Positions 1 to 11,354 of a DNA stretch of 64,000 nt are shown here, one piece after another. Under the pieces are notes generated by a model. It saw only the letters and a program-made list of their open reading frames with translations. It did not search any database and was not told the origin of the DNA. Within the stretch, counting starts at the first letter, position 1, and the number at the start of each line of letters is the position of its first letter. The stretch is from Brachypterus glaber (lineage: Eukaryota; Arthropoda; Insecta; Coleoptera; Kateretidae), in the NCBI GenBank assembly GCA_958510825.1, contig OY294049.1, forward strand, positions 24,442,945 through 24,506,944. Reading direction: 5' to 3'. Both the position numbers and the translations under genes were made by a program.

Positions 1-701
1 TGTTCGATTTTGGCAAAATTTGGCCTGAAGCATTTTTTTACAGGGGAAAATAAAATGAGGGGGTAGCCCGTTAACATTTTAAATTTTCGCATTTTAAGAA
101 GCACCCTAATAGTTACTATAAATGTTAAAAATAGTTTTTGTTTGCTAGTAATAGGTTTGTGTTACTAGATAACAAATAGGCATATTCATTTTAATAGAAA
201 AACAAAAAGGAAATCAATAAGTTAGAATAAGTAGAGATCCGATCGTGTTATTCATTTAACCTGTACTCGCAAAAATTAGAGTTAAAAAACTATTTTTAAA
301 GTGAATCGACATTTTTTAAAGTTTAAAAACTACTTTAAACTATTTTTAAAGTAAATAGACGCCGACGCTACTAAGTTATTTAAAACATAAAACATAAAAC
401 AATTGACGATGTAAGAATAGACGCTTCCTTACACAAAAATAATGATAAATGCTTCTAAAAAACTTGCCTGTAAGTGTGCGAACTAAATCCTGACAAACGA
501 ATTTATTGTAAAAATTTCATGTTATATTCCTCAATAATGTCCTGAATTATTATTAAAAAAAAAAGTTAAAAATATTTTTCTGTATGCATACAAAAAAATC
601 AACTTTTTTTAAAGATAGTCCGGTAAATGAAATATAGTTTAAAATGTCGAGTAACTTTAAAAAACTATGTTTTAGAATTTTTATTTTTCTATCCTCATAT
701 A
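1..701. other. AT-rich stretch, no gene seen
   Basis: No coding pattern is visible. The only structure is a short direct repeat: a motif like actatttttaaagt(g/a)aat, ending in gac, occurs at about 289-310 and again at 339-360. The short open frames here lie in poly-A/T runs and do not look coding. Confidence 0.5.
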
Positions 702-1862
702 CAGGGTGTTCCGTGAGGAAGGAAATATTTAAAGAACGTGTTCTAGAGGTCAAAATAGGAAAAAAGTTCCCATCATCATATGTCCAAAAACAGCCCTTAA
801 GGGAGCTACGTCCCTTCAAAGGGAGTTCCAAAAATTCTATTTTTATTAAACTTAGGAACCCTTAGTGTTATAGCATAGAGGTTTAGCATGTGATCTATGC
901 TTTATAAGGCCTATAAGGCCTATCAGCTAATAGTATTTGCATGTAGTTACTTTAACCAGGGACATCCGTAATGAGGGTCTTATCACTTTTTTGCCTTAAA
1001 CTTTTTTCTGCTTAATTTTTTTGTCGGTTTATTTTTAGAATAGTATTACTAAGATAGAAACACATAAAAAGGTACTCTTGTTGTAATAACATATGATTAG
1101 CAGTTTTGGATCGTTTTCGAGAAAAATACAATTAAAGGCAAAATCAGACCTTTCTAGAACCAAAAATTAAACACTTAAATGTTAAAAACTAAAAAAATAA
1201 TAATTCAGGATGATTCTACATTAAAAGCTAAGAAAAAAACTTTCATATATGTAGGTCCAAAAATCGCTTTTAAAGGTACCTTAAAAATGTTGAAGACCGT
1301 AATTCCCTTAGCATTGATTTTTGGAAGTACGAGTATGCAAACTTTTTTTTGTAGTTTTCGGTGTACAGTAGCTCACACCATTAAAATTTTGGTTTTCAAC
1401 ATTTTAGTGTTTAATTTTTGGTTCTCGAAATTGTAATTTTGCTTTTAATTGTGTTTTTATCGCAAACGGTTAATCCTAAAGTATTACAGCAAGAATACCT
1501 TTTTAATGTGTTTTTACTTGAAGAATACTATTCTAATAATAAACCTACAAAAAAAATAAACAGGAAAAAGTTGGGGAAAAAAAGTGAAAGACCCCTCATT
1601 TCGCACGCCCCTATGTTGAGTAACTATATGCAGATAACATTGGATAATTGGTCTTATTAAGAATAAATTACATGCAAAACCTTGTTGCTATAACACAATA
1701 GGTTCATAAGTTATTAATTAAAAATAGAATTTTTGGAACGTAGGTAGCTCCCTTACGATTCGTTTTTGCGCATATCTTTCGGGAACTTTTTTTCTATTTT
1801 TGACCTCGTTGAATATTCTTTGAAGTCCTTTAAATATTTCCCTTTCCTCGCGAAACACCCTG
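702..1862. mobile_element. Foldback TIR element, CAGGGTG family, copy 1
   Basis: The left end reads TA|cagggtgttccgtgagg and the right end is its inverse, cctcgcgaaacaccctg|TA, so the element sits between TA dinucleotides. The two halves are long inverted arms: the aagggagctacgtccc motif near 800 returns inverted near 1745, and aaatgttgaaaac lies near the centre. It has no transposase-length reading frame, so it is non-autonomous. TA target sites are typical of the Tc1/mariner superfamily, but the superfamily is inferred only from this. Confidence 0.75.
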
Positions 1863-1895
1863 TATGTTTATAACATACATGTATATGTATACATA

Positions 1896-2390
1896 CAGGG
1901 TGTTTACTAAGTACCGTACGTAACTTCAGGGTGAAATTCCTTCCCAAACATAAGAAAAAAAGTTCCTATAAACACATGTCCTAAAACTACTCGTAAGGGA
2001 GCGGCGCCCCTTCAAATGGGGTTCCAAAAATTCGATTTTTATTTAATAACTCAGGAACACTTTGTGTTATAGCAACGAGGTATTGTATGTGATCTATCTC
2101 TAATAAGGCCTATTAGCCAATGGCATTTGCATGTAGTTACTTTAACCAGGGGCGTCCAAAATGGGAGGGCCTTATCACTTTTTTGTCCCAAACTTTTTTC
2201 TAAGTAACTTTTTTGTAAATCAGAATAGTGTTCTTTAGCTAAAGATACATAAAAAAGGTACCTTGTTGTAATACCATAGGATTAACCGTTTTAAAATTAA
2301 AATTCATTTGAACGTGAAACTTCACGTATCGAAGACGAAAAATATAATACTAAAATGTTGAAAACTACATTGGATCTGTTTCACCCTATG
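1896..2390. mobile_element. CAGGGTG-family element, single-arm deletion copy
   Basis: It begins TA|cagggtgtttactaag, only about 30 bp after the previous element. It reproduces one arm of that family (aagggagcggcgcccc, then the aaatgttgaaaact centre motif) and ends abruptly in a second terminus-like sequence, tttcaccctatg|TA, so most of the other arm is deleted. The spacer between the two elements is AT-rich and palindromic (acatac/gtatgt). Confidence 0.6.
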
Positions 2391-2392
2391 TA

Positions 2393-4276
2393 CTAACCTC
2401 CTCGAACTTCACATGTTAGAACCAAATCAGATCTTTCCTCCAGAGGTCCAACAATTCCAGATATATTCCTTCCTGAATGATCGTACAGCAATAATTGATG
2501 GGGTGGAACTGAAATAAAAATAAAGTTTATTATTTAAACAAGCCGTAAAGGTATTTAGTGCTTTGCATTCTATATTACACTGTAAAAAGTAACTGAATAT
2601 TCAGTTACAAATAGACAGGAAATCGGAAGTTATTATCCTATACAATTTTACTTTACACTGTAAAAATTTTACTGAATTATCAGACGCAAATGTAACAGAA
2701 TTTTAAATTTTTCCAACATATTCATAAAATTCACTATTTTTCAGTTTTTTACTTAATTTTTAAAGATAAACTTAGAACTAGTTTAAGTTTGTCATTATTT
2801 ATTCCGTACATCAATTTATTTCACGTTTTTTGCAAAATATTAAAGAAAACAAATTTTTTCAATAAAATGTATAAAAATAATGTAAAAAAAGTCTAGTTTT
2901 ATTTAATACTATGAAAATTAAGTATTTTTAGTCCACTTTTAAAGCCTGACATAAATATTCAGATGCCGTTCTTCTATTAAGGGCGATATTAGATTTTTGT
3001 TGTTAATTTGACATAAGTTTTTTTTTATCGATATTTAATTTTGAATAATTGCTCTATATTATTTGGATTGTTCTAAAGTATTCATTGATACCTACAAAAC
3101 TTAAGTTGTTTTTCATCTGAATATTAAGATTCATGGACGGAATTATTATTAAAAAGCATATGCGCATGCGTCAGTCAAGATCAATCAGGATATAGAATTT
3201 CATTTAGTACAAGGGGCTCTTTGAAGGTGTACTGTTTATATGTAGTTAGAGAGTGCATTCAACGATATTGGATCAAAAGGTATGTATTGTATAATTTTTA
3301 ACTTTATTATTGTTTTATTGTTGCTGATGTTACAATTACAGTTTTAGTTGAAGGTCTATAATGCAAAATTTATTTATATTTCTGGAACCTACCTTCATGT
3401 GCCCCCATGGGGTAATAACCTTTTTTCAGAATAGGATGTTTTATATTTTTGAACTGGACTGCCCAATGGAGCGTAATATTTTTAGACTTGTTTCCGAAAT
3501 CAAGGTCTTAGTTAATGAATAAATAAATAAAAGGTGAGATTTTTTTGTAATAAGATGGAAATATCAATGTGTAAATTTTAATAAAAAATAACCTTAAAAA
3601 AATACAAAATTATGTTGGATAAAAAATGGTATTACTTTAAAAATGACTTACTAAACGTCCCCCTTTTTATTTTTATTGCATGGCATATTGGGGAGACATG
3701 TTTACAGTAAAAAGTTCTAAAAAAGTCTGGCAGGTAAAAAGATATTAAATATGAATATGAAATTTAATATTATTAACTTTAAAAAAAGTCTTTATATAAA
3801 AAATGTTTTTCTTTATATTAGCTACAAAACATTTTTTAATTCCGACACAAAAAGAAATGAATAATGATGTTTTTATTTTTCTATACCACCAAAAATTATA
3901 AAATATTGCAAATATTGCGTTCTTCATGGGCTAATTTTTAAAATTAAAAAAAACAGTATAACTACATTTTAGTATAAAAAATGAATATTTTATAAAAGTT
4001 TAACAATTATTTTGCAGCTAAGGACTTTTTGTATGAAGACTTATTTTCTAAAGTGTACCATAAGGGGACGTCCATATATTATGTTACACTATTATTGGAC
4101 TTATCTTACCCCTCCCCCCATGCCACAAAGTGTCACAATCAGTAACCCCCCTACCCATGTCTCGTCTCATAGATAAAATTTAAAAAAAAATGTACAAAAA
4201 AACTAAAAATATAACATAACTATACCTATACTTTGACACGTCACACCAGCGTATACCCATTCACCCCCCGGTTACA
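2393..4276. other. AT-rich stretch, no gene seen
   Basis: No coding pattern or clear repeat boundary. A segment from about 4062 (ggggacgtccatatatta, then cccctccccccatgcc) is C-rich and resembles dispersed repeat sequence, but it has no partner in this window. Confidence 0.4.
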
Positions 4277-4567
4277 GTTCGCATACGTGGGGCATTTAAT
4301 ATTTTTTCTATTACCCAAAGCTAGAAACTCCAAATATTAGTTAAAAATATAGTTTAAAAATTATTTTGACATAGCTATCAGTTTGACATATAAGTTGAAA
4401 AAAGTTAGTAGCTGTCTTAAATTTTTTTCATTATTGACCGTCGTCAATAAACAGTGCTTAACAACGGTCAATAATAAATTAGTTCACTGATTTTATTGGT
4501 TGCCAAGGTAAACGAGCCTTGACAACGGTAGATAATATGTAAGCTAGCACTTAATTAGGTAGTGGAA
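4277..4567. repeat. Dispersed repeat J, copy 1 (ttctactacc family)
   Basis: About 290 bp aligning closely with 38308-38598 in the same orientation. Shared landmarks include cagttcgcatac, cattattgaccg, aacaacggtcaataat and gacaacggtagataatatg. The core (from 4306) is bounded by weak inverted ends, ttctattaccca and ttaggtagtggaa. Homology to the second copy starts about 30 bp outside those ends, so the true unit is larger than the apparent MITE. Confidence 0.65.
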
Positions 4568-5837
4568 AAAAAGTATTTTTGTATTACCAGCAACAAAAAA
4601 TGTACAACTATGTTTTTTTGCCACATCTTCTAGGTATTGCATAGAGTCTCTCTTATTGCCGCAGTAATGAATATTTAATTTTTTATTTTTTTTTTGGATT
4701 TTTACTTTTGGTTTAGAAGATATCAGGATTTTCCTTAAAATTGTAATTTTTTCAAATAATCTACGTATTCTACAATTCGTAGAGTTGTTGTTTTTTATTT
4801 GAAGCTTAAGACTTTTACTTTTTTTTCTAGAGTTTCTTTATCCCGAGGCAATATTCTATTGCCGTCTGACGGCTGTGATTTCGCAGAACCGCCGCCGGAT
4901 GGAGTGACCCTATTTTTTTTTCTACTTAAGTTTATCAAACCCATTTTATGTTTTTGATAAACTTGATTAGAAGACAAACGTAACGCGGTTAAGCTTCAAA
5001 TCTAAACAGCATCAATTAAATTTATGTAGTACTTTTGGGTTGACTGAAAAAATTATTAACCATTTTTAATAAATACAAAAGTAAATAAACTTTTAGCTTC
5101 AAGACAAAAAAAAACAGTCAAATCCATTAAGTAGTTTTCAAAATATTTGAATTTAAAAAATGGCAATTTTTAGCTAGACTGATTTTTTTGCGCCCAAGTG
5201 TAGTTTAATTATAGCATGCTAGCAGTAAAAACCAACACTTTAATGTTTAAATTTTGTATCAGAGCTCAAAGGGATTACTGTTCAGAAAATAATATTACAA
5301 TGTTTTAGTATGGTCCTTTGCGCATAAATCTTTTTGTACATATACCATACGTATAAGAATTCAAAGCGGATTTACTTTAATTCTCTTACCTTTTTCGGGC
5401 TTAAATCCAAATGGATCACCGCAAATCAAAAAACCTTGTGCTTTTTGTAATTCAATTTAAAATATTTTACATTAATGTAACAAGAATTCTTTATTCAAAG
5501 AAAAAAAAAAGGTGCAGGTAGACTCGCACATTAAATGTTTCGTAAATAGCTTTTTTTCTTTTCTTTTTTTGTTTTCGTGCCTATATGTCCAAGGTCCTAG
5601 TCGTAGCTTAAAAATGCATATATGCCATTTTTTATAGAGAATAACTTATGCTTTTTTTGGTTACAAAAATACGATATTTAGTAAGCATGTTATATAGTTA
5701 TAGTTAAAAAGTCCAAACCAAAACCCACCCCAGGAGGGTTTTAAACTACAATTTTTAAAAATTTTTGAACTTCCTGATTAGGAAAAATTTGAATCAAGCG
5801 AATGTATATGACTGTAATCTTATAATTATATTTATAT

Positions 5838-5838
<1 letters not shown>
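4568..5838. other. AT-rich stretch, no gene seen
   Basis: Mostly poly-A/T-rich sequence. A small GC-richer patch near 4850-4910 (gaaccgccgccggatgg) gives a 60-residue minus-strand frame of low complexity that resembles no known protein, so I do not call it a gene. Confidence 0.4.

Positions 5839-5839
<1 letters not shown>

Positions 5840-5919
<80 letters not shown>
5840..5919. repeat. (TAA)n microsatellite
   Basis: About 26 uninterrupted TAA triplets followed by a poly-A run. A second, shorter (TAA)n tract is at 57444-57502. Confidence 0.95.
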
Positions 5920-5926
<7 letters not shown>

Positions 5927-6131
5927 CAGTAATACTGGAAACGGCTCACATTATTAGAAGAACGATATAAGAATTATTATTTGAAGAACCTGAAGATTGT
6001 GGTTCAATCTTGGTGATTTATCTACTTAAGTTGAGATGTTATTATCTTTGAAAATAAATAAAAATAATAATAATAATAAATATTATAACACATTTATATT
6101 GTACACCTATTTGTTGATAGTTTTCTTTGTA

Positions 6132-6962
6132 CAGGGTTCCTACAGATCCGGGAAAACAGGGAAAATTCATAAAAATTTTGGGCTGCGGGGCTAGATCTTT
6201 CTTACATTTTGGTATAATTAAAATTATAAAACTGTTTTAAAATAAAAGTTTGTAAAAAAATTGCCTGTAGCACTAGGGCTGTCTTACATTTTTTTATCTA
6301 AGATTGTAGAACTTAAGCGTGAAATTTGTAAAAACTTTCGCCTGCGGCGCTAGAGCTCTTTTACATTTTTCGTGAAATTTAGAATAATAAAACTGTTGAA
6401 AAAAATAGACCATCAATTTTGTAAAATTTTTCGCCTGTGGCACTAGGGCTTTCCCTCGTTTTTTTTATCTAAGATTTTAGAACTTAAGCGTGAAATTCGG
6501 AAAATTTATCGCCTGGGGCGCTGGAGCTTTCTTGCATTTTTTGTGAAATTTAGAATAATAAAACTGTTTAAAAATTAAAATAGACCATCAAGTTTTCAAA
6601 AAAAAAAAATCCTGTAGAACTAGGGCTTTCTTACGTTTTTCTCTATTTAGGATTATGGAACTTATGCGTGAAATTAGAAAAAGTTTCGTCTGCGGCCTAA
6701 AGCTTCCTGCCTTTTTGTAAACTTTTAAATTTAATTAATTTAAATTTAAAGGATTAATTTAAAATTAAAATAGATCATTAAATTTGTAAAAAAGTTTGCC
6801 TGTGGCGTTAGCACTTTCTTACGTTCTTTTATTTAAGATTGAAAAATGTCATAAACCCCCCCCCCACGAGCAAATCCTGCACACGGCCCTGTAGTTCCTA
6901 AGATAAACGGCTGTGGCGGACGGACAGACGAAAGAACGGACGGAAAACTAAATTTTACCCTG
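6132..6962. repeat. Satellite-like element of ~175-bp units
   Basis: Degenerate tandem units of roughly 175-190 bp. The landmark tagaccatca recurs near 6406, 6581 and 6771, each unit carrying two sub-blocks of the form cgcctg(t/c)ggc(a/g)ct(a/g)g followed by tctaagatt and acttaagcgtgaaatt. The array starts TA|cagggttcctac and stops in accctg|TA, which suggests a transposable element with internally amplified units. A fragment of the same unit recurs at 60885-61080. Confidence 0.65.
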
Positions 6963-7417
6963 TATTATTTGCTAAGCAAATTTTGCTTTACTAGTAAAAT
7001 TAGTGTTTATTTTTTTTTTGTATTATAATACATATTTGATTTCTGCTAGGTATTTTGATATATATTTTCCTCAATCGATTTCTGACCTAAATCAATTTAT
7101 ATCTGGTTTATAATCGTGTATTATTTGATACGTTATAAAATTATAGCTTTGTGCAATAATATCCATTTGAACATTTTAAGCAGCCTGATTGAAATTTAGT
7201 AACTAATATTATACTCATTAATTTAATGATAATATAACATAGTTTCATTGACATTAATTTGTTTGTATTTTAGCTTTTAAGCTAGATTAGCTTTAAAGCT
7301 ATTTTAAAAAATATATAATTGGTTTTAATTTATATTTGAACTTTTATATTTATAAGTAGTTAAAATAGGTTTTAAAAAATTTTTATTTTAAAATTGAAAA
7401 TTTTCTTTCCGGAATTA

Positions 7418-7535
7418 TTGGTTTGAAAGTCAATTAAAGCCGGTGGTTCCCTCTACTACTAGCCCATACAAGTCCTGGACTTAGGGAATACTTAACTAAG
7501 TAGAATAGTACGAGGTTAAAAACTAACTAACATAA
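7418..7535 (+). mobile_element. tRNA-derived SINE, 5'-truncated tail fragment
   Basis: It carries only the 3' body of the SINE found complete at 10285 and 53666: gaaagtcaattaaagccgg, gtggttccctctactact, agtcctggacttaggg and agaatagtacgaggtt. The tRNA-like head is missing. It ends in a short (aact)n-type tail. Confidence 0.8.
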
Positions 7536-7650
7536 AACGCATATATGCGCATGTTAAATGTTCATAAGATAATTTAAATAATATGAAATATGAGTTTAAT
7601 TAAATATTAATTATTTTATAAGTAAAATACTTATTTGAAAAAACAGTATA

Positions 7651-8365
7651 CCGGGTGTCCCAACTCTATTTACCCAGTGATTTTCTCAAAAACTAAAAGA
7701 GATAATCAAGTTCTGCGAAAACCATCTTAAATTAGACAACTTAAACTATTTTCTAGTATATATTTGATACTTTCAGCTCTTAAAATGTGAGCAGGGGGGC
7801 ATGAAGGAATGTTTTTAAATGAATAGGGGGATCTTGTGATACATCATTTTAAAGAAAATAAAATTCTCTATTGGACTTTATATTTTTTATTTTTTTAAAC
7901 AATTTCTTTAAGGTTTTGATTTTTTAATTTTTTGTTCTAAAAATTGCTATTTTTTATTTTTGTAAATTTTTATTTATGTCAATTAAAATTAGTTTAAAAG
8001 TATAATTTACGTTTTTTCATCATGAAATTAGTAATTTTAAAAAAAAAAATTGATTTTTTAAAGAAATTTTGACAAAAATACCAATTTTCAGCCTTATTTT
8101 AAACCCAAAAAAAAAAAATGTCTAAAAAATTAATTAATAGTTAAACGAAGAATTTCATAAGCTTTAAAATGACACGACACGGCCCCCCTTTACATTTAAA
8201 AAAATATCCCTTTATGCCCCCCTGTCCGCATTTTAAGAGCTGAAAGTATTAAATATATGCTAAAAGATAGTTTAAGTTGTCTTATTTAAGATGGTTTTCT
8301 CAGAACTTGATTATCTCTTTTAGCTTACAAGAAAATCGCTGGGTAAATAGAGTTGGGACACCCGA
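7651..8365. mobile_element. TIR foldback element, family B, copy 1
   Basis: It starts TA|ccgggtgtcccaactc and ends gagttgggacacccga|TA. The inverted arms continue inward through taccca(g), gataatcaagttctg, tttcagctcttaaaatg and catgaagg. The interior is A/T-rich and non-coding. The copy at 33005-33680 shares the inner part of the arms but has different outermost bases. Confidence 0.75.
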
Positions 8366-8754
8366 TATAGTAATACAAAATCGAGTACAAAATAGATTAA
8401 ACTATATATTAAATTTAATAACTTTGTGTATATATATTTTGTGTATGTTATAGGCGTCGGTATACGATGTTTTCACGAGAATAAAATAGTCGATATTTCT
8501 AGTTTTTACTTGATATCAAGACAAAAACAAGACGAGTGTAATTTAAAAAATCAAGACCATCTGGCTAATTGTGGGGATGTTTCTACGCGTTATTAAGTTA
8601 AACTAATCCTACAGAATGGAGAGATTCTTGAAAATAAAGACTAGACAAGAACGCGAGACAAAACATTCGACAATCGAGACATGGAGTTCCATTCTTCCGA
8701 CACTCGTAAAACCATAGAAAAATGTAAACTCATCTTAGTTACACTTAGATTGTG
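8366..8754. other. Non-coding stretch
   Basis: Somewhat less AT-rich than its surroundings around 8560-8720, but every frame is interrupted and nothing is recognisable. Confidence 0.35.
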
Positions 8755-9025
8755 CGCTAGATTCAACTAACTAATAACTCTTCTCTCTAGAATAGGCATT
8801 TCATTTGTAAAAACTGACAAAAACGTAGCCAACATATATATTTGTCTGTCTTACTCGCACAGCTTTTTTCTAACAGAGACAACAATAACAGTTACTGGTA
8901 ACTGTTATTGTTCAGGCCTGAATATACCTACTATTTGTTTACAAACAAACTGAGATGTTGGCGATACTTTATATTAACGGTATGCGTATTCTAGAGAGAA
9001 TAGTTGTTAGTTCGTTGGCTAGATC
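8755..9025. mobile_element. MITE-like palindrome with perfect central hairpin
   Basis: The outer arms are inverted repeats (ctagattcaactaactaat and attctctctagaat on the left, their inverses on the right up to 9023). At the centre, 8881-8912, aacaataacagttac and its exact inverse are separated by two bases. Confidence 0.65.
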
Positions 9026-9589
9026 CCAAAAAAGTGTTATTTTTTAACCGACTTCCAAAAAAAGAGGAGGTTATAAATTCGACGTGTGACTTTCTTTTTT
9101 TTATGTTTGTTCCCGCATAACTTTGGAACGGATGAACAGAATTTTATGAAACCTTTTGCAACTTAAAGAGGACATTCATGAAGTGATCCCGTTTTAATTT
9201 GACGTTCGGATAGTGCCGGGTAAGCCGCAATTTCATTTAAAACCGGCTTAATTAGGTTCTAATACCAACCAAATTTTTAGAAAATGATCGGATAACTCGG
9301 ATGAGCCGGATAACTTGATTAAGGGGTCACTCAAATATTACGGCAGGCTAAAAATATTTTAAATTCCGCTAAACTTGATTCTGTGGACTTGTAATATTAA
9401 AATACCAAGAGAAAATTATAAAATTTGTGATTACACCATAAGGCGTTATTTGTTTATTACTTAATGCTTAAAGTTTAACAAAGATTTTCTTTAGTATTTC
9501 TTTTAAAATAGGGTTGGTTGGACTCTTGGGTGCTGAAATAAAAATACTACTAAATTTATTTTTTAGAAGTTTATCTTTAATCTGATGAA
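9026..9589. other. Non-coding, possible dispersed repeat
   Basis: Begins with aaccgacttccaaaaaaag, a phrase resembling repeats dispersed in some insect genomes, but it has no second copy here. No coding frame. Confidence 0.25.
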
Positions 9590-9618
9590 GTCACAACGCA
9601 CTAATAGTGCGTTGTGAC
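9590..9618. repeat. Perfect 14-bp inverted repeat
   Basis: gtcacaacgcacta, one base, then its exact inverse. It could fold as a hairpin or be the fused ends of a lost MITE. No function can be assigned. Confidence 0.8.
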
Positions 9619-9689
9619 GTCAGCAGCTTGCCGAGATGGAAGGACAACTATAATTTAGGTTAGATGACGTTACAAATTTACAAGTTCTG

Positions 9690-9925
9690 TGTCTCTAAAA
9701 AGTAAAAAATAAAAACTTTTCGCAAAAAAAAATTAAACGACTTCTGTCTCTAAAAAGTGAAAAATAAGTCGGTGCCAATTTCACAGCAAACAATTTAACA
9801 ACAAAAATAATTGTTAGTGTTTAATTTATGGAGTGGTGAAATTGGCACCGGCTTATTTTTTATTTTTTAGAGACAAAATTCGGTTCATTTTTTTTTGTGA
9901 AAAGTTTGGACTTTTTATTTATATT
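9690..9925. mobile_element. MITE-like palindrome
   Basis: The arms at about 9695-9784 and 9836-9920 are inverted copies: tctctaaaaag, gtgaaaaataagtcggtg, ccaatttcac, returning as gtgaaattggcaccggc and attttttagagac. A spacer of about 50 bp lies between them. Confidence 0.7.
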
Positions 9926-10284
9926 ATAACCGTTTAACTTTATAAGCTTTTTAGGGACGCCTAGCGAGGTAGTAGGGCATTTTCTGAGCTAATAATAAAG
10001 TGTATTTTTATTTTGCTATAAGTCACAAAGAAGACACAATTTTTTGATCAAAATTTTTGTGATTGTGATGCCTTACAGCACATTTTGAGGGTCTACCCAG
10101 GTAAATCTGAATTTTTTTTACTCTGATAGCCACAGGCCGGGGACTTGCGAGCTATGACTCATCTTTTGTCATCTTTTTAACATTTTTCATAGATACACTG
10201 ACGGGCGCGTTGTTGTAGAGGGGACAGCTGTCTGATAGCCGTCTTGCCTCAGCTTCTTATCAGTGTTAAATTTATACTACCTAC

Positions 10285-10557
10285 CTGGGAGGCATAGCGT
10301 AGTGGCTAGCGCGTATGTATAGCAAGTCTACTATCGTGAGTTCGATTCTCACTGGCGCCGATTTGCCTTTTTCAGTTAATTAATAATTGAAATTTGGCGA
10401 AGGCGCTAAGTGAAAAGGACATTCCCTAGAAACTGGTTCGAAAGTCAGTATAAGCCGGTGGTTCCCTCTACTACTAGCCCACACAAGTCCTGGACTTAGG
10501 GGATGCTTGATTAAGTAGAATAGTACGAGGTTAAACAAACAAACAAACAAACAAACA
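10285..10557 (+). mobile_element. tRNA-derived SINE, full copy (head type 1)
   Basis: The head has an A-box-like TAGCGTAGTGGCTAGC and a B-box-like GAGTTCGATTCTCAC, the internal RNA polymerase III promoter arrangement of tRNA-derived SINEs. It is followed by a spacer (ttgcctttttcagttaatta), the conserved body (ggtggttccctctactact, agtcctggacttaggg) and a (caaa)n tail. The head does not fold as a complete tRNA with matching acceptor ends, so this is a SINE rather than a tRNA gene. Confidence 0.85.
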
Positions 10558-11354
10558 CTTATGAACGTATGAACACCTCGATAACTCCCGAGATCTACTG
10601 ACAACCGACCCCTGGTATAAACCTATTACGTCTAAATTTTGCAATTTTTAATTACTTTCGGAGTGAAAAAGAAACAAATTTGACGAAACAAACTGGACAT
10701 AAAAAAAAACAGAATTAACGAGGCTGTTACAAAGTAATGAAAAGTTAAGATTAAAATATTCATAGGAGGTATTTTTTTTAAGTCACTTTTGGCGACATGC
10801 AATTTTTGCGTGAAATCAACCTGACCTAAACGTCAATATAACGATAATATTGCAGCTTAAAATTTTAATTTTTTACCTCCAAATTTTTTGACCTGCTATA
10901 TAGTGCAAACTATCATGTAAATCAATCAAACATATCGTAAAAATAAAAATAAAAAAAAAACATTTTAAAGGATATTTGAATAAACTTTTTCTCCATAGCT
11001 AAATTTATTCTATTCGATTCTCTTATACTTATCAATAAGAGAGATATTATTATTATTTTTTTTTTGTTTGAAATTACAGTCACCATATTTGAGATCAATA
11101 CACGGACATCTGCACTAAATCACATTTTTCAGTAAAAGCCAAAAACTAATAATTTCTAAACGGCACAAAAAAGAATTAAAATTGTATTTGATTCTGACAG
11201 TAAGTATGTATACAATATAGATAATATAACTTAAATCAAATTTACTGTAAATCACTAGATAATTTAAAAGCTATTTGAAGATGATCGGGTTTTGATCCAA
11301 CACGTGCAGATTGCGGCTTTTGATCCAACAAAATTAACATGATTTTACAATATT
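10558..11354. other. AT-rich stretch, no gene seen
   Basis: No reading frame or repeat boundary supported. The phrase ttttgatccaac occurs twice, about 30 bp apart near 11288-11330. Confidence 0.4.

Noticed and set aside
4795..4977. Minus-strand frame with SGGGSAKSQPSDGN
   Set aside because: Sixty codons, low complexity, no acceptor, donor or homologue recognised. Likely chance over a small GC-rich patch.
10287..10360. Possible tRNA gene
   Set aside because: A- and B-box-like words are present, but the sequence continues into the SINE body found in other copies, and no matching acceptor-stem end is seen. It is a SINE head. The same applies at 22680, 24540 and 53668.
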